Shown: one piece after another, positions 46,213 to 58,535 of the stretch
Layout: every line of letters starts with the position of its first letter
How positions within the stretch are numbered: position 1 is the stretch's first letter
Origin: Siphonodentalium dalli
Lineage: Eukaryota > Mollusca > Scaphopoda > Gadilida > Siphonodentaliidae
Reading direction: 5' to 3'
DNA: 64,000 nt
Assembly: GCA_032622095.1 (NCBI GenBank)
Contig: CP136063.1
Location: 32,430,987 to 32,494,986 of the forward strand
Made by a program: the position numbers and the translations under genes
The notes under the pieces: generated by a model
What the model was told of the DNA's origin: nothing
What the model saw: only the letters and a program-made list of their open reading frames with translations
The model's database searches: none

Positions 46213-46389
46213 ATATGGCAGATAATGTGGTTAAAAAATTAGACGTGTCCATTTTTTTCCCTGCTGCAATCGCTACAAGAAATCAGATTAGAAAAAAAAG
46301 TTTAAAGCCTAAGATTGAATCTAATATGTTTTACAAGTCTAAAAGTTTACAGCCTAAGATTGAATCTAATATGTTTTACAAGTCTAAGT

Positions 46390-49300
46390 CCAAAAATGGA
46401 TTCGAAACCCTCCAGAGCACTGCTGCAGCTGCTACAGCATCCAGAGCACTGCTGCAGCCGCTACAGCGCTGCATTGAAAAAAAATGGGTCGCAATATTTG
46501 TAAAACATGCTTCAAATGGATTCGAAACTCTCCAGAGCACTGCTGCAGCCGCTACAGCGCTGCATTGGAAAAAAATGGGTCGCAATATTTGTAAAACATG
46601 CTTCATTGCTACCTCTTAAAACTCTTACGTCCAAAAATGGATTCAAAACCCTCCAGAGCACTGCTGCAGCCGCTACAGCGCTGCATTGAAAAAAAATGGG
46701 TCGCAATATTTGTAAAACATGCTTCATTGCTACCTCTTAAAACTCTAAGTCCAAAAATGGATTCGAAACTCTCCAGAGCACTGCTGCAGCCGCTACAGCG
46801 CTGCATTGTAAAAAAATTGGTCGCAATATTTGTAAAACATGCTTCATTGCTACCTCTTAAAACTCTTAAGTCCAAAAATGGATTCAAAACCCTCCAGAGC
46901 ACTGCTGCAGCCGCTACAGCGCTGCATTGAAAAAAAATGAGTCGCAATATTTGTAAAACATGCTTCATTGCTACCTCTTAAAACTCTAAGTACAAAAATG
47001 GATTCGAAACCCTCCAGAGCACTGCTGCAGCCGCTACAGCGCTGCATTGAAAAAAAATGAGTCGCAATATTTGTAAAACATGCTTCATTGCTACCTCTTA
47101 AAACTCTAAGTACAAAAATGGATTCGAAACCCTCCAGAGCACTGCTGCAGCCGCTACAGCGCTGCATTGAAAAAAAATGGGTCGCAATATTTGTAAAACA
47201 TGCTTCATTGCTACCTCTTAAAACTCTAAGTACAAAAATGGATTCGAAACCCTCCAGAGCACTGCTGCAGCCGCTACAGCGCTGCATTGGAAAAAAATGG
47301 GTCGCAATATTTGTAAAACATGCTTCATTGCTACCTCTTAAAACTCTTAAGTCCAAAAATGGATTCAAAACCCTCCAGAGCACTGCTGCAGCCGCTACAG
47401 CGCTGCATTGAAAAAAAATGGGTCGCAATATTTGTAAAACATGCTTCATTGCTACCTCTTAAAACTCTAAGTACAAAAATGGATTCGAAACCCTCCAGAG
47501 CACTGCTGCAGCCGCTACAGCGCTGCATTGAAAAAAAATGGGTCGCAATATTTGTAAAACATGCTTCATTGCTACCTCTTAAAACTCTAAGTACAAAAAT
47601 GGATTCGAAACCCTCCAGAGCACTGCTGCAGCCGCTACAGCGCTGCATTGAAAAAAAATGGGTCGCAATATTTGTAAAACATGCTTCATTGCTACCTCTT
47701 AAAACTCTTAAGTCCAAAAATGGATTCAAAACCCTCCAGAGCACTGCTGCAGCCGCTACAGCGCTGCATTGAAAAAAAATGGGTCGCAATATTTGTAAAA
47801 CATGCTTCACTTCTACCTCTTAAAACTCTAAGTACAAAAATGGATTCGAAACCCTCCAGAGCACTGCTGCAGCCGCTACAGCGCTGCATTGAAAAAAAAT
47901 GAGTCGCAATATTTGTAAAACATGCTTCACTTCTACCTCTTAAAACTCTAAGTACAAAAATGGATTCGAAACCCTCCAGAGCACTGCTGCAGCCGCTACA
48001 GCGCTGCATTGAAAAAAAATGAGTCGCAATATTTGTAAAACATGCTTCATTGCTACCTCTTAAAACTCTAAGTACAAAAATGGATTCGAAACCCTCCAGA
48101 GCACTGCTGCAGCCGCTACAGCGCTGCATTGAAAAAAAATGAGTCGCAATATTTGTAAAACATGCTTCATTGCTACCTCTTAAAACTCTAAGTACAAAAA
48201 TGGATTCAAAACCCTCCAGAGCACTGCTGCAGCCGCTACAGCGCTGCATTGAAAAAAAATGGGTCGCAATATTTGTAAAACATGCTTCATTGCTACCTCT
48301 TAAAACTCTAAGTACAAAAATGGATTCGAAACCCTCCAGAGCACTGCTGCAGCCGCTACAGCGCTGCATTGAAAAAAAATGGGTCGCAATATTTGTAAAA
48401 CATGCTTCATTGCTACCTCTTAAAACTCTAAGTACAAAAATGGATTCGAAACCCTCCAGAGCACTGCTGCAGCCGCTACAGCGCTGCATTGAAAAAAAAT
48501 GGGTCGCAATATTTGTAAAACATGCTTCATTGCTACCTCTTAAAACTCTTAAGTCCAAAAATGGATTCAAAACCCTCCAGAGCACTGCTGCAGCCGCTAC
48601 AGCGCTGCATTGAAAAAAAATGGGTCGCAATATTTGTAAAACATGCTTCATTGCTACCTCTTAAAACTCTTAAGTCCAAAAATGGATTAAAAACCCTCCA
48701 GAGCACTGCTGCAGCCGCTACAGCGCTGCATTGAAAAAAAATGGGTCGCAATATTTGTAAAACATGCTTCACTTCTACCTCTTAAAACTCTAAGTACAAA
48801 AATGGATTCGAAACCCTCCAGAGCACTGCTGCAGCCGCTACAGCGCTGCATTGAAAAAAAATGAGTCGCAATATTTGTAAAACATGCTTCACTTCTACCT
48901 CTTAAAACTCTAAGTACAAAAATGGATTCGAAACCCTCCAGAGCACTGCTGCAGCCGCTACAGCGCTGCATTGAAAAAAAATGAGTCGCAATATTTGTAA
49001 AACATGCTTCATTGCTACCTCTTAAAACTCTAAGTACAAAAATGGATTCGAAACCCTCCAGAGCACTGCTGCAGCCGCTACAGCGCTGCATTGAAAAAAA
49101 ATGAGTCGCAATATTTGTAAAACATGCTTCATTGCTACCTCTTAAAACTCTAAGTACAAAAATGGATTCGAAACCCTCCAGAGCACTGCTGCAGCCGCTA
49201 CAGCGCTGCATTGAAAAAAAATGGGTCGCAATATTTGTAAAACATGCTTCATTGCTACCTCTTAAAACTCTAAGTACAAAAATGGATTCGAAACCCTCCA

Positions 49301-49983
49301 GAGCACTGCTGCAGCCGCTACAGCGCTGCATTGGAAAAAAATGGGTCGCAATATTTGTAAAACATGCTTCATTGCTACCTCTTAAAACTCTTAAGTCCAA
49401 AAATGGATTCAAAACCCTCCAGAGCACTGCTGCAGCCGCTACAGCGCTGCATTGAAAAAAAATGGGTCGCAATATTTGTAAAACATGCTTCATTGCTACC
49501 TCTTAAAACTCTAAGTACAAAAATGGATTCGAAACCCTCCAGAGCACTGCTGCAGCCGCTACAGCGCTGCATTGAAAAAAAATGGGTCGCAATATTTGTA
49601 AAACATGCTTCATTGCTACCTCTTAAAACTCTAAGTACAAAAATGGATTCGAAACCCTCCAGAGCACTGCTGCAGCCGCTACAGCGCTGCATTGAAAAAA
49701 AATGGGTCGCAATATTTGTAAAACATGCTTCATTGCTACCTCTTAAAACTCTTAAGTCCAAAAATGGATTCAAAACCCTCCAGAGCACTGCTGCAGCCGC
49801 TACAGCGCTGCATTGAAAAAAAATGGGTCGCAATATTTGTAAAACATGCTTCACTTCTACCTCTTAAAACTCTAAGTACAAAAATGGATTCGAAGCCCTC
49901 CAGAGCACTGCTGCAGCCGCTACAGCGCTGCATTGAAAAAAAATGGGTCGCAATATTTGTAAAACATGCTTCATTGCTACCTT
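46390..49983 (+). repeat. Tandem array, ~30 copies of a 120-bp unit
   Basis: Each unit contains 'aaaaatggattcgaaaccct', 'ccagagcactgctgcagccg', 'ctacagcgctgcattg', 'tcgcaatatttgtaaaacat' and 'gctacctcttaaaactct'. Units are 120 or 121 bp. Because 120 is a multiple of three, long frames run through the array on both strands (up to 319 codons on the minus strand); they reflect the period, not genes. Variant units recur in the same order 962 bp (8 units) and 2,044 bp (17 units) apart. The first copies (46390-46600) are the most diverged. Confidence 0.96.
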
Positions 49984-50792
49984 ATTTTTTAGAATTTACA
50001 TTACGGTAAGTTTAACCAGTCTGGATTTAATATTTAATATAAGATCGTTTGGGTATGAATTTATAAAGCCTAATCAATATTGTCATGTAACAGCCCCCAC
50101 TAGGACAAGTGAGAAATAATTCCTGCAATTCTACTTAAATATTTGCACAGTCAGTACATGAAAGAAAAATATTTTCTAGCCAATGGGTGTATTGGATACT
50201 GAACTGAGCATTTTGTATATAATGTTCATTGAAATAATGAACTAACATTAACACCTGATCTCAAATGAAGGTACCCAATCTACCTGTATGTCATGCAGTT
50301 GACTGAAATCTATAAGAAGGAATTGCCCTAAATTCACGAAGACTAAATTGAGGCCATTATATGAATATATGTGTTCTCTAATATTACAGTTCACCAGACC
50401 TATATTCATTATTATAACATGTTTTTGGAGAATTTTTTTCATGCCAGTTACCAGAAGTGCAGGTATCATTTGTTAAGGGCTTCATTAAGGGATTATCACA
50501 GATTATAATTATAACTGATTAGGTGCTAATGAGGAAGCCAAACACTATATAATTTTTTGATTTGTTATCAGATTATATGAAGTCACTGCAGATTAGATAC
50601 CATTGATAATCTAGCAGCCCTACAGAGTATTATGTTTGATTATCAGTCATTGGATCAAAATTATTATCCAATGGTATGCCATCTGAAGGGTTTCAGATTG
50701 AGTTTAAATATACCATTGGTATAAGTAATGTTAGTTCCGGGTTAGCCCTCCCAAATACTCTCCATTTTTATATGTAACATTCAACTGCAACA
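49984..50792. other. Upstream region of the KDZ-like gene
   Basis: AT-rich sequence without a clear TATA box close to the start codon. 'taccattg' words recur at 50600-50720 with inverted partners. No repeat family seen elsewhere in the window occurs here. Confidence 0.35.
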
Positions 50793-53700
50793 ATGTCCAT
50801 CCGCAAAACATTTCGTGATATTTGCAAAACTCCAAAAAATAAACGAACAGCAAAGAGAAAGTTGAACACAGCTTTTTATGACTCGCCAACACCAAATGCC
50901 AATGCTGACTTTGACAGTGCCTTTGTTGCCTTTCCAGAATGCATGCTGCCATCTGCCAGTGATTTCTTATCACCTCCAAATGCATGCACCACAAAAGTTC
51001 CACCAAGGACTGTTGATAATGTCGCTGCACAAATTGGACTAATCAACACCATCAATCTTTGCTTTGCAATAGGACACATTCCACCAAAATTTCCCAACAG
51101 ATTGCTCCTGATCCAGAACATAGTAAATTCAAACTCTATTGAGAGTCAGTTCTCTTCCAAGGACATCAAGCAGTTAGTCTCAGCGCTTGCAGAAAACACA
51201 TTGTCAGCACATTTTCTCCAGAACGATGTGTTCATGTTGGACATCTTACTCCGCACTTCTGAAACCCATGGAACATCTTACCTCAACTTCATAGTTCCAC
51301 CAACAGAAGAGTGTCTAGAATGTGTTGGTTCATTAAACCAGCTGCGCAAACCTGTTTCATGTACAGTTTTCACACTAAATCATGGACCTGTGCCATCAAT
51401 GAAGTGCTCTTTTAGGTGCAGGGAGTGCCTTTCAATATATCACATTGACAAATACTTCTCATCCAACAACGGGGTCATGCTGTACAATCAACAAGATTCA
51501 CAATATGTTTGCTGCTCGAATAAAGTATTCATGACCCGGGATGTTCACGAACTGTTATGCCAAGCAAGGTGAGTTGTATTGTTACTGAATCCACTTTAGT
51601 TCAATTCATGTCATATACATGATTGGCTTAAGTGATCAAGGCCACATCAATCATTTTTGATTTCAGTAATACTTGTAGACCTTTGATGCATGAAGCACAC
51701 ACAATTAATTGCTGTATGATTTCTGTTAACAGTTATAACTGCATGTCAATTCCATTTAAAAGTTCCATTTTGGTCAATTTTACAAAATTCAATACTCATG
51801 CAGTGATATTGTTTATTTGGAAAAATTAAACCCCAATTTCCCAAAACTTTTGATATTCTGTGGATTGCTCACTCCAATCTGGAGTTATGACAATTCTGAT
51901 TGTTACATAATGTTTTCATTAGGAAACTTGTTTTTTTTTCAGTGTAATTTTTACATATGCCACAATATTATCAAATTGTGGTAATGATATAAAATAATAT
52001 GTAAATTTTAATAAAATGCGATGAAATAGCAATTTATTTGTGCCTTTTTGTTTTCTTCAGCAACCATGCATTTGTCTCCTTCCACGGCTTTACGGAGATT
52101 TACAATAGTGTGTTTACAGCTGACAATACAACTTGTAAGAAAATACTCCAGACTTTCTCCACAATAAGTAAGTTCACCATTCAATGAAATTTCTATCTCT
52201 TTTCAATGATGTCAAGCTGAGTTATTGTTCATGCACATTGTTGGTCAGTATGCTATTGGTTTAGATATAAGATTACCAGGTGAATAAAATAATAACAACA
52301 AGATGTGTGCACTCGAGTGCTAGCATACCCCCACCGTGGCAAATTCAACCCGCATTATCCGTAAACTCAACCAAAAACATTTTTAACTTTATAGAAAAAT
52401 TCGGACTAATAATATCGATATGGTGTCACAAGAAGCTTGTACAGAACAAATTATTCAAATCGGTTCATATTTGTTAAAGTTATAAAGTCAGACAGAATTT
52501 TCTAAGTCAAAACAAGTCGAAAATGAGGTGTAATATTACGAAAAACAGTCTGAGCCAATCCCTAGCCGCATCATGTAGAGAGGGTATTGTGAGAAGCATG
52601 TATACCAAAAATTATTGAAATCGGTTCATATTTGTTAAAGTTATTAAGTCAGACAGGATTTTCTAAGTCAAAATAAGTCGAAAAAGAGGCGTAACTTTAA
52701 TAAAAAAAAGTCGGACCAAACCGCAATTAGCATCATGCGGAGAGACCGTCCTAAGGAGATTGCATACAAAAAATTATTGAAATCGGTTCATAGTTGTTCG
52801 AGTTATGAGGTCGGACGGACGGACGGCTCGACAAACGGACGGAGAAAGCATGACGGACGGACGCAGTCAATCCAGTATACCCCCCATTTTCTTCGAAAGT
52901 GGGGGTATAAAAACATTTGCAGCTCAACATGCTGTCGCTTAGTACTACATGAATTTAATTGAACTTTTGATGACCTAGAGGGCAGCTATCAATTTTTTTC
53001 AAATTTTTTAACAACATGTTCATATAGAGTAATGCCCTAAGTAATCGACTCCTTAAACACAGCAGAATTATGGGTAACTTTTCAGGATTTAATCGGAAAT
53101 ATGGCTTCTTGCCATTCATCGGAAAGCTATCGGGGAGTCGATTACTTAGGGAATTACTGTACACTGTCATATATATATAATAATATGTACATACATGTAT
53201 TTGTAACTCAAAACCAGAATAGTCTAGTATAATTCAGAATGGGTTTCTATTTACTCTCAAACATAATTAAATGTTTGTTTGACTGTGTGTTTTCATGGAA
53301 CAAAAATAACTGACTATTGGCATTTCTTGTTTCAGACTGCAAACCAAAGGATAGCAACACTGACGTACGATTTCATCAAACTGACACAAAATCCAGTATG
53401 TATCTGATAATTTTTTTCCATTTCACATATTGCCAAGTCTCCTTATCTCATCAGGAACCAGTCATATTTAAATTGTTTTCTTCTCATTACATACATGAAA
53501 ATAAATATTTATTTAGTCACCATACAGTATGAATAATAATTCATGCACATGGAACAAAACATGTCAAAATTCAAATGTTAACTTTTTTTCCCATTTTTTT
53601 TTTCAAATTTATTTTATTATCATGTTAACCTACAGTGTCATTGACTCTTTCATTCTTTCCAGGATCACATGCTAATCTCAATGATGACCCATCTATTGAT

Positions 53701-56700
53701 GTGTCAGAAATTTTTAATGATGACAATATAGAAGAATCCGACTTGAATGAAACCATGATGAACAGAGACAACATACTGGGTAAATATGATGTTACATGTA
53801 CATGTATATTTTATTGGCTAAGATTAGGATATATTTGTGTGCATCTGATATTATGTATATGATATTATAAACTTGTATTTCATACCTCTAAAATACCATG
53901 AAAACTTGCTTATCATTCCTTATTCAAATAACATTAATAATTTGTCTGATCCACATAACAATAGACGCTCTTTATAAGAGATTAATATTATTCACCCTAA
54001 ATTGGTGAGGAGGAAAGTTTTGCAAGGCTGACAAAGATAAAAAAAAAACGAGATGGACAAGTATGTGTCATAACTAATTTTTTGGCCAAAACATGACATG
54101 GGTATGTCAAACCTATTTATCTTTTTCCAGTTAACAAGCAGATAAGTCAGTATGGAGTGCAGATGTCCCTTACCCGGAAGAATACATCAAATGGTTATTT
54201 CAATGGTGAAATTGTAAATGAACTTCGAGACTGCAATGGCACCATCAATGTACAATACAGTGACACACGAGAATCAGTCATTAAGCAAATTGACGACCTC
54301 AGAAGACAAGGCCTGTACAAGCATGATGAATGCTCCGAAATGTGTAAATCGAAAGGTAAAAATGATCTTTTCTGGTTCTCAAATCAAAATTACAGCCATG
54401 GGGCATTCTCATTCATTCAGAATTTTGACTGCTAACTTGGGACACTATATGAAACATTTGTCTTGACAGAAAATAAAAAAATAAGTACCGATTGTTTTAG
54501 AATGCTCTCACATTCTTTTTGTATTTCACCGAGATATTTCAAGTTTGAAACCAAAATGACAAAAAAATTCTTTGTTTTATTTATAACAAAATATATTCTT
54601 TGTGAAATGTTAAAATGACAGTAATGTAAGGTTTCTTTTAACAACAAAAATGTTTAAAATGAATATGTTGTATGTCAACTATCTTTTAAAACTCATGCAT
54701 CAATCAGGTTGTCTTGCATCTTTATTATCATAAAAACTACACTACTACTATACTACACTACACTACAGCTACCCAGCTAACATCTGCTTTAATAATGTTT
54801 TATAACTCAACATTCAGGTTGTGAGAGACTACGGGTCATTGATGGTTGCTGGAAGGTCGCAATGCCCCATTGCATGTTTGTTGTCAACACAGAAGTAAAA
54901 GGATATCCCCTCTTGAACTTTCCAAATGTATGTACACAGGCACCTATGAGCGGTTCCGTGTTTTGCAGTGACCATAGCCAACTTCTGCGGCGACATTCAG
55001 TGCCAACCACAAAGAAGGAATTTCTCAAATTTGTTGGATGCAAAGGTACATATATATGTTACATTATTTTTCTATAAAAATAAGTCAGATGCACAGTCTT
55101 TTAATTTTTCTTTATTTAAGGAATAACTCAAAAATATACCATATTACTGTCTTTCTTTGAACTAATATCGAGAAATTACTTATAATTTCATTTCGAATAA
55201 TCCTATTATATACTGGTCGCATAAAAAATTTGCTTTGATGTCTTGACTTATATAAAATACTGTTAAACTACTAATATAATGCAAATTCTTTTAATCCAAA
55301 TCGATGACTGCAACATAACCATTTTCATATATTAGTTCAAAAACATTATTTCACTTCTCTATCAATAGGCAATCCAAAATCTGCTGCTGATATCTCGGAA
55401 GTAGAAACAGCAATGCTGAAATTTGCCAAAAAAATGTATGACCAAGACAAAAGATCAAAAACACTTGGCGTGTCTGCTACTGCTTATCAAGGTATGATAG
55501 GATATTATTTGCCCCCCCCCTCCCACTCAGACCTCAAACATTTGTGCTGTCTGTCAAAATACTTATAATTTTTAACTTCAGTCTAAGTTTATGATAAAAC
55601 TTGTATAGGCCGAAGGGCATGTTCTATCCATTTCTTTCCTCTACACCTCATATATTTTTAGACCTGTTATAAAATTGGGAGTGGCTCAGAATGACTTGGT
55701 CAAAACAATCCAGTGAACCGGCAAATGTGATGCAACATAATTGGTGTCAAATTACTAACTACACCAGGTCTGTATGGATTTTTCCCTTTTTCAGGTACCC
55801 AACAGTATGTTGAAGAATTCCCAACTGACCACTGGCAAAGCTCAAACCAAACCACCGAATGTAACAAGGATACAGGCGAGAAGGCAAGACTGCGGCAACG
55901 TTCACGAGGACATATGATGTGTATCAGTGGTGCGGGCTTCATCATGTATTTTGATCCAATATTTAAGTAGGTTTTATACTTGCATTTTTATTTTTTATTC
56001 ATGATTGTGTTACTGTATGTAGACAAAGTTGCTGAAATATAACTTAATATGGTAAAGGTCACTGTATCGTAACCTTTGAAGCTTGACTTTTCTAAATAAA
56101 ATAAAGTTTATTGTTTGTCCAGTTGATCTGGTAAGAGCCATATTTGTAATCTTGGATTGGTCCAACAGAAAATAGTTAGACAGATATAAATAGATAGAAT
56201 TTTATTGACGAGTGTGCTTAGGTACACTTATATTAACATAACAATGTGTGGGGTATGGAATTGTGATATAAAATTAACATAATTTGTATTGCTTAACGGA
56301 ATTGTCTATGATTATCAGCATGGCACTGCAGGTATTGCAAATGTCAAAACAGTGGCATTGAACATTCACGGTACCTGCAGTATCACAACAACCGTCTGGA
56401 AGCAGATGGGCTGTATAACTAACCATTCGATATTAGGAATATTTGTGATAGTTTATTTATGAAATAGTTATTTTAACTGAAAAGATAATGATAATACTAT
56501 ACTTCCAGATCAGAGGGTCCAAACCAGGTGTTTATGTTCGTCATACGGTTGCTTCTTCTGGAATTTCAAAATATAGATGCCCACCAACAGGACAAAAGGA
56601 TAGAGGAATACATCCTCTGTTACGACAACATATGTAAATTGGACAGCTTGAAAGCTGCCAAGACAGATTTACCATTACCAGCTCCATACAACACGATGTG

Positions 56701-57001
56701 GCACAGAATCAACAAGGCAATAGACAGACTTCACATCAACAATCACAAGAGTGATGCATGCAAGACGCGGTATAACCCCGATGTTATTCTACCTGAAGGT
56801 TATAACACAATGGTAGCCGAACAAACATTCTCATGGTTTTCTCGGTTCAAAAAGATTGCCAACAGCATGACGCAACCACACCATCTGTTTTTCCTTCACC
56901 GGACGATCAAAAGAAGGAACAACTACACCACAAAATGCAGAAGAAATGGTGTTGAACCACTTCTACCATCTGTCAACTTAAACATCCACAGTGCTCAATA
57001 G
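50793..57001 (+). CDS. KDZ-superfamily transposase-like protein, nine exons, 766 aa
   Basis: Exons: 50793-51568, 52061-52167, 53336-53395, 53663-53779, 54131-54355, 54818-55045, 55369-55491, 55795-55966, 56509-57001. Every intron is GT-AG, all junctions keep phase, and the joined length is 2,301 bases including TAG. Exon 1 carries a zinc-ribbon-like cluster, Cys174-x2-Cys177 and Cys209-x2-Cys212, followed by a Tyr-rich stretch, like the CxC5 cluster of KDZ (Kyakuja-Dileera-Zisupton) transposases. Exon 6 has VIDGCWK (Asp437) and a Cys/His cluster (Cys447, Cys467, Cys478, His481) like CxC6. Exon 9 has YDNIC (Asp642), DRLHINNHKSDAC (675-687) and AEQTFSWF (Glu707, Trp712). Asp437, Asp642 and Glu707 are the likely DDE triad of the RNase H fold; that assignment is from memory of the family, not an alignment. 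No terminal repeats were found, so it may be an immobile or domesticated copy. Confidence 0.8.
52280..52915. repeat. Interspersed repeat in intron 2 of the KDZ-like gene
   Basis: 'cggttcatatttgttaaagt' followed by 'tcagacag.attttctaagtc' occurs at ~52460 and ~52622 and a shortened form at ~52785. A GACGGACGGACG run lies at 52810-52865, and the hairpin CCCCCCATTTTC / GAAAGTGGGGG at 52880-52908. This is the tail plan of a repeat also seen in fragments at 1.3-2.0 kb. Confidence 0.55.
53027..53159. mobile_element. MITE family B relative (133 bp) in intron 2
   Basis: The ends GAGTAATGCCCTAAGTAAT and the inverse CAGTAATTCCCTAAGTAAT pair, with TA on both sides. The interior 'cagcagaattatgggtaa' and 'ttgccat.catcggaaagct' match the left half of 34771-34982; most of the right arm is deleted. 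Confidence 0.85.
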
Positions 57002-57164
57002 TGAAGCCAATCGAACTCTCATACTCAAACTTGTCTGAATGTTTGTGTTGTTTCTCATGCATGTATGTAATATCTCATGCATGTAATATGCATAACAGTT
57101 ATCTAATTAGTACATCTACTGTTACTTTATCTTGTTGAATTTTTGTTATTTGTTTTGTTTCATT

Positions 57165-57171
57165 CATTAAA
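57165..57171 (+). promoter_or_regulatory. Possible polyadenylation signal of the KDZ-like gene
   Basis: CATTAAA lies ~165 bases after the stop codon at 57001 and contains the common variant ATTAAA. T-rich sequence surrounds it. There is no AATAAA between the stop and this point. Confidence 0.4.
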
Positions 57172-57237
57172 AGTCATCGCTGTATGAATACAAATTTTTT
57201 CATCAACTCCATTTTGACAAATGTGTTTGATAGTTAA

Positions 57238-57600
57238 AAGGTACAAAATCGGATCAGACACTCAAATATTTGATTCGATTCGAGGAACCCACCCATCAAT
57301 GCTCTGGGTGATTAGATATCAATGTTTGAAGTTTGCTATTACTATTGTTTGTGGACCAGAAGCACGTGGTTAAATGGGCGAAGATACCAAAGATGGATAA
57401 CTCTAAAATCAAGTGGTTATTATTACAACTTGATTTTAGAGTTATCCATTTTCATCCGTTTGTGCTTCTGGTCCACAAAAAATAGAAATAGCAAACTTCA
57501 AAAATCAATATCTAATCACCCTGAGCTTTGGCGGGTGAGTTCCTCATCTCGAATCAAATATTTTTTAATAGTAATTTAGGAGCATCTTGTCGGATTGACA
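57238..57600. repeat. Fold-back relative of the piggyBac-like MITE
   Basis: Arms of about 140 bases pair around a centre near 57414: 'gataactctaaaatcaagtg' with 'acttgattttagagttatcc', and 'caaatatttgattcgattcg' with 'cgaatcaaatattttttaa'. The left edge AAAAGGTAC recalls the AGGTACTC end of 39021-39485, but the right end is lost. Words such as 'agagttatccat' are shared with that element. Confidence 0.75.
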
Positions 57601-58032
57601 AGTTGAAGGCAAACTTGTCAAGTTAAGCTATTGGAATGACATGTCATCCAACATTTAGCATGGCCTACAACCCAAACCAATGATCAATCATCATGCCATA
57701 TATGCTTCATCCACACCTTCCTTGGAAATTCACTGATCAATGAGGGTTTGTTTTTGGGGGCTGTGATTTGATCAATACACTCAACTAGTGAAACATATGT
57801 CTCCAATTGGTATTCACTCACACCTTTTTTGGACATCCACTGATCAAAGATTTTTATAAAAACATACAAATAGTGCAACATATGTTTCCATCACTTTATA
57901 ATTGGCTTGTGTACTTAACAAAAAAACATGTGCCTTGCCCATCAAAGATTCTCTTATCAACACATGCATAGTTATTAGTTGGCACCTTCTTTTGATGTAT
58001 CGCAACAATGAATTGATAATTGACAACATTCC
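57601..58032. other. Upstream region of the histone-like gene
   Basis: Two diverged direct copies of ~90 bp are visible (57715-57806 and 57820-57893), sharing 'ccactgatcaa' and 'caacatatgtttcca' or close variants. No credible ORF is seen on either strand. Confidence 0.4.
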
Positions 58033-58040
58033 TATATAAA
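58033..58040 (+). promoter_or_regulatory. TATA box of the histone-like gene
   Basis: TATATAAA lies 90 bases before the ATG at 58123. With a start ~30 bases downstream (about 58063-58070) the leader would be ~55 bases, as in compact histone genes. No perfect CCAAT box or octamer was seen close by. Confidence 0.6.
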
Positions 58041-58122
58041 CCTTATTGATATCTAAGTTCAAACCATAACCCAACCAAGTTCAAGGCATAAACGACCAGT
58101 CTGCCATTGTTACCAATTCATC

Positions 58123-58482
58123 ATGAGCAACAGAAATATGGTTAACTTCTATGCAGCCCATTCAAGATTTGGGAAAGCTATCGAGCAAGTCCAATTGCTC
58201 AAACAGTTATATCAGACTCTGCAGCATAGACTTTGTAAAGCAAAGAAACTGAACCAGAGAAGATTCCAATACACTCTTCGACTTAGAATGACCGTTATAT
58301 GGAACATCATGGAGATTTATTTCCACTACACTTTCAAGAAAGCGGAGGAACTTCAAAAGTTATTATCCATAACCAATGGCCATCCTGTCACCACGCTGAA
58401 TGAATTTTCCATTTACAGATCAACCATGTGCATGACAAATTACAGCAGTATGGCAAATGCAGTGCATTCACGATTCATCTAG
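58123..58482 (+). CDS. Small basic protein, possible highly divergent core-histone-like protein
   Basis: An intronless frame of 119 residues with many Lys/Arg, six Glu and no Asp. Three features suggest a replication-dependent-histone type gene: a TATA box 90 bases upstream, no intron, and a histone stem-loop 38 bases after the stop (58520-58535). By eye, residues ~51-82 would be the long central helix of a histone fold: Met56, Val58, Ile59, Ile62, Met63, Phe67, Ala74 and Leu78 fall in the spacing of H2B helix 2 without gaps. Residues 83-91 (ending HPVTT) resemble loop 2, and 92-100 a short third helix. Residues 17-37 could be helix 1. Sequence identity to any histone is low, so the fold is an inference and the protein may be something else using the histone 3' end. 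The ATG sits in TCATCATGA, and no other in-frame ATG lies between the TATA box and it. Confidence 0.5.
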   Translation: MSNRNMVNFYAAHSRFGKAIEQVQLLKQLYQTLQHRLCKAKKLNQRRFQYTLRLRMTVIWNIMEIYFHYTFKKAEELQKLLSITNGHPVTTLNEFSIYRSTMCMTNYSSMANAVHSRFI

Positions 58483-58519
58483 CCGAACTACATCTTCACA
58501 ACAAATATACAAAAAAAAC

Positions 58520-58535
58520 AGCTCTTTTCAGAGCT
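58520..58535 (+). terminator. Histone mRNA 3' stem-loop
   Basis: AGCTCT-TTTC-AGAGCT forms a 6-bp stem and the invariant-type four-base loop of replication-dependent histone mRNAs (canonical GGCTCT-TTTC-AGAGCC); the one difference is an A-T base pair at the stem foot. It is followed by AACCACA, where cleavage would occur, and by the purine-rich CAAAAGAGAAA, which fits the histone downstream element bound by U7 snRNA. It lies 38 bases after the stop at 58482, the normal distance. No AATAAA lies between stop and stem-loop. Confidence 0.85.

Noticed and set aside
46215-50009. Long ORFs on both strands (up to 319 codons) with Ala/Cys-rich 40-residue repeats
   Set aside because: They follow from a 120-bp tandem unit, a multiple of three, that lacks stops in some frames; the same array is open on both strands and shows no codon-level constraint.
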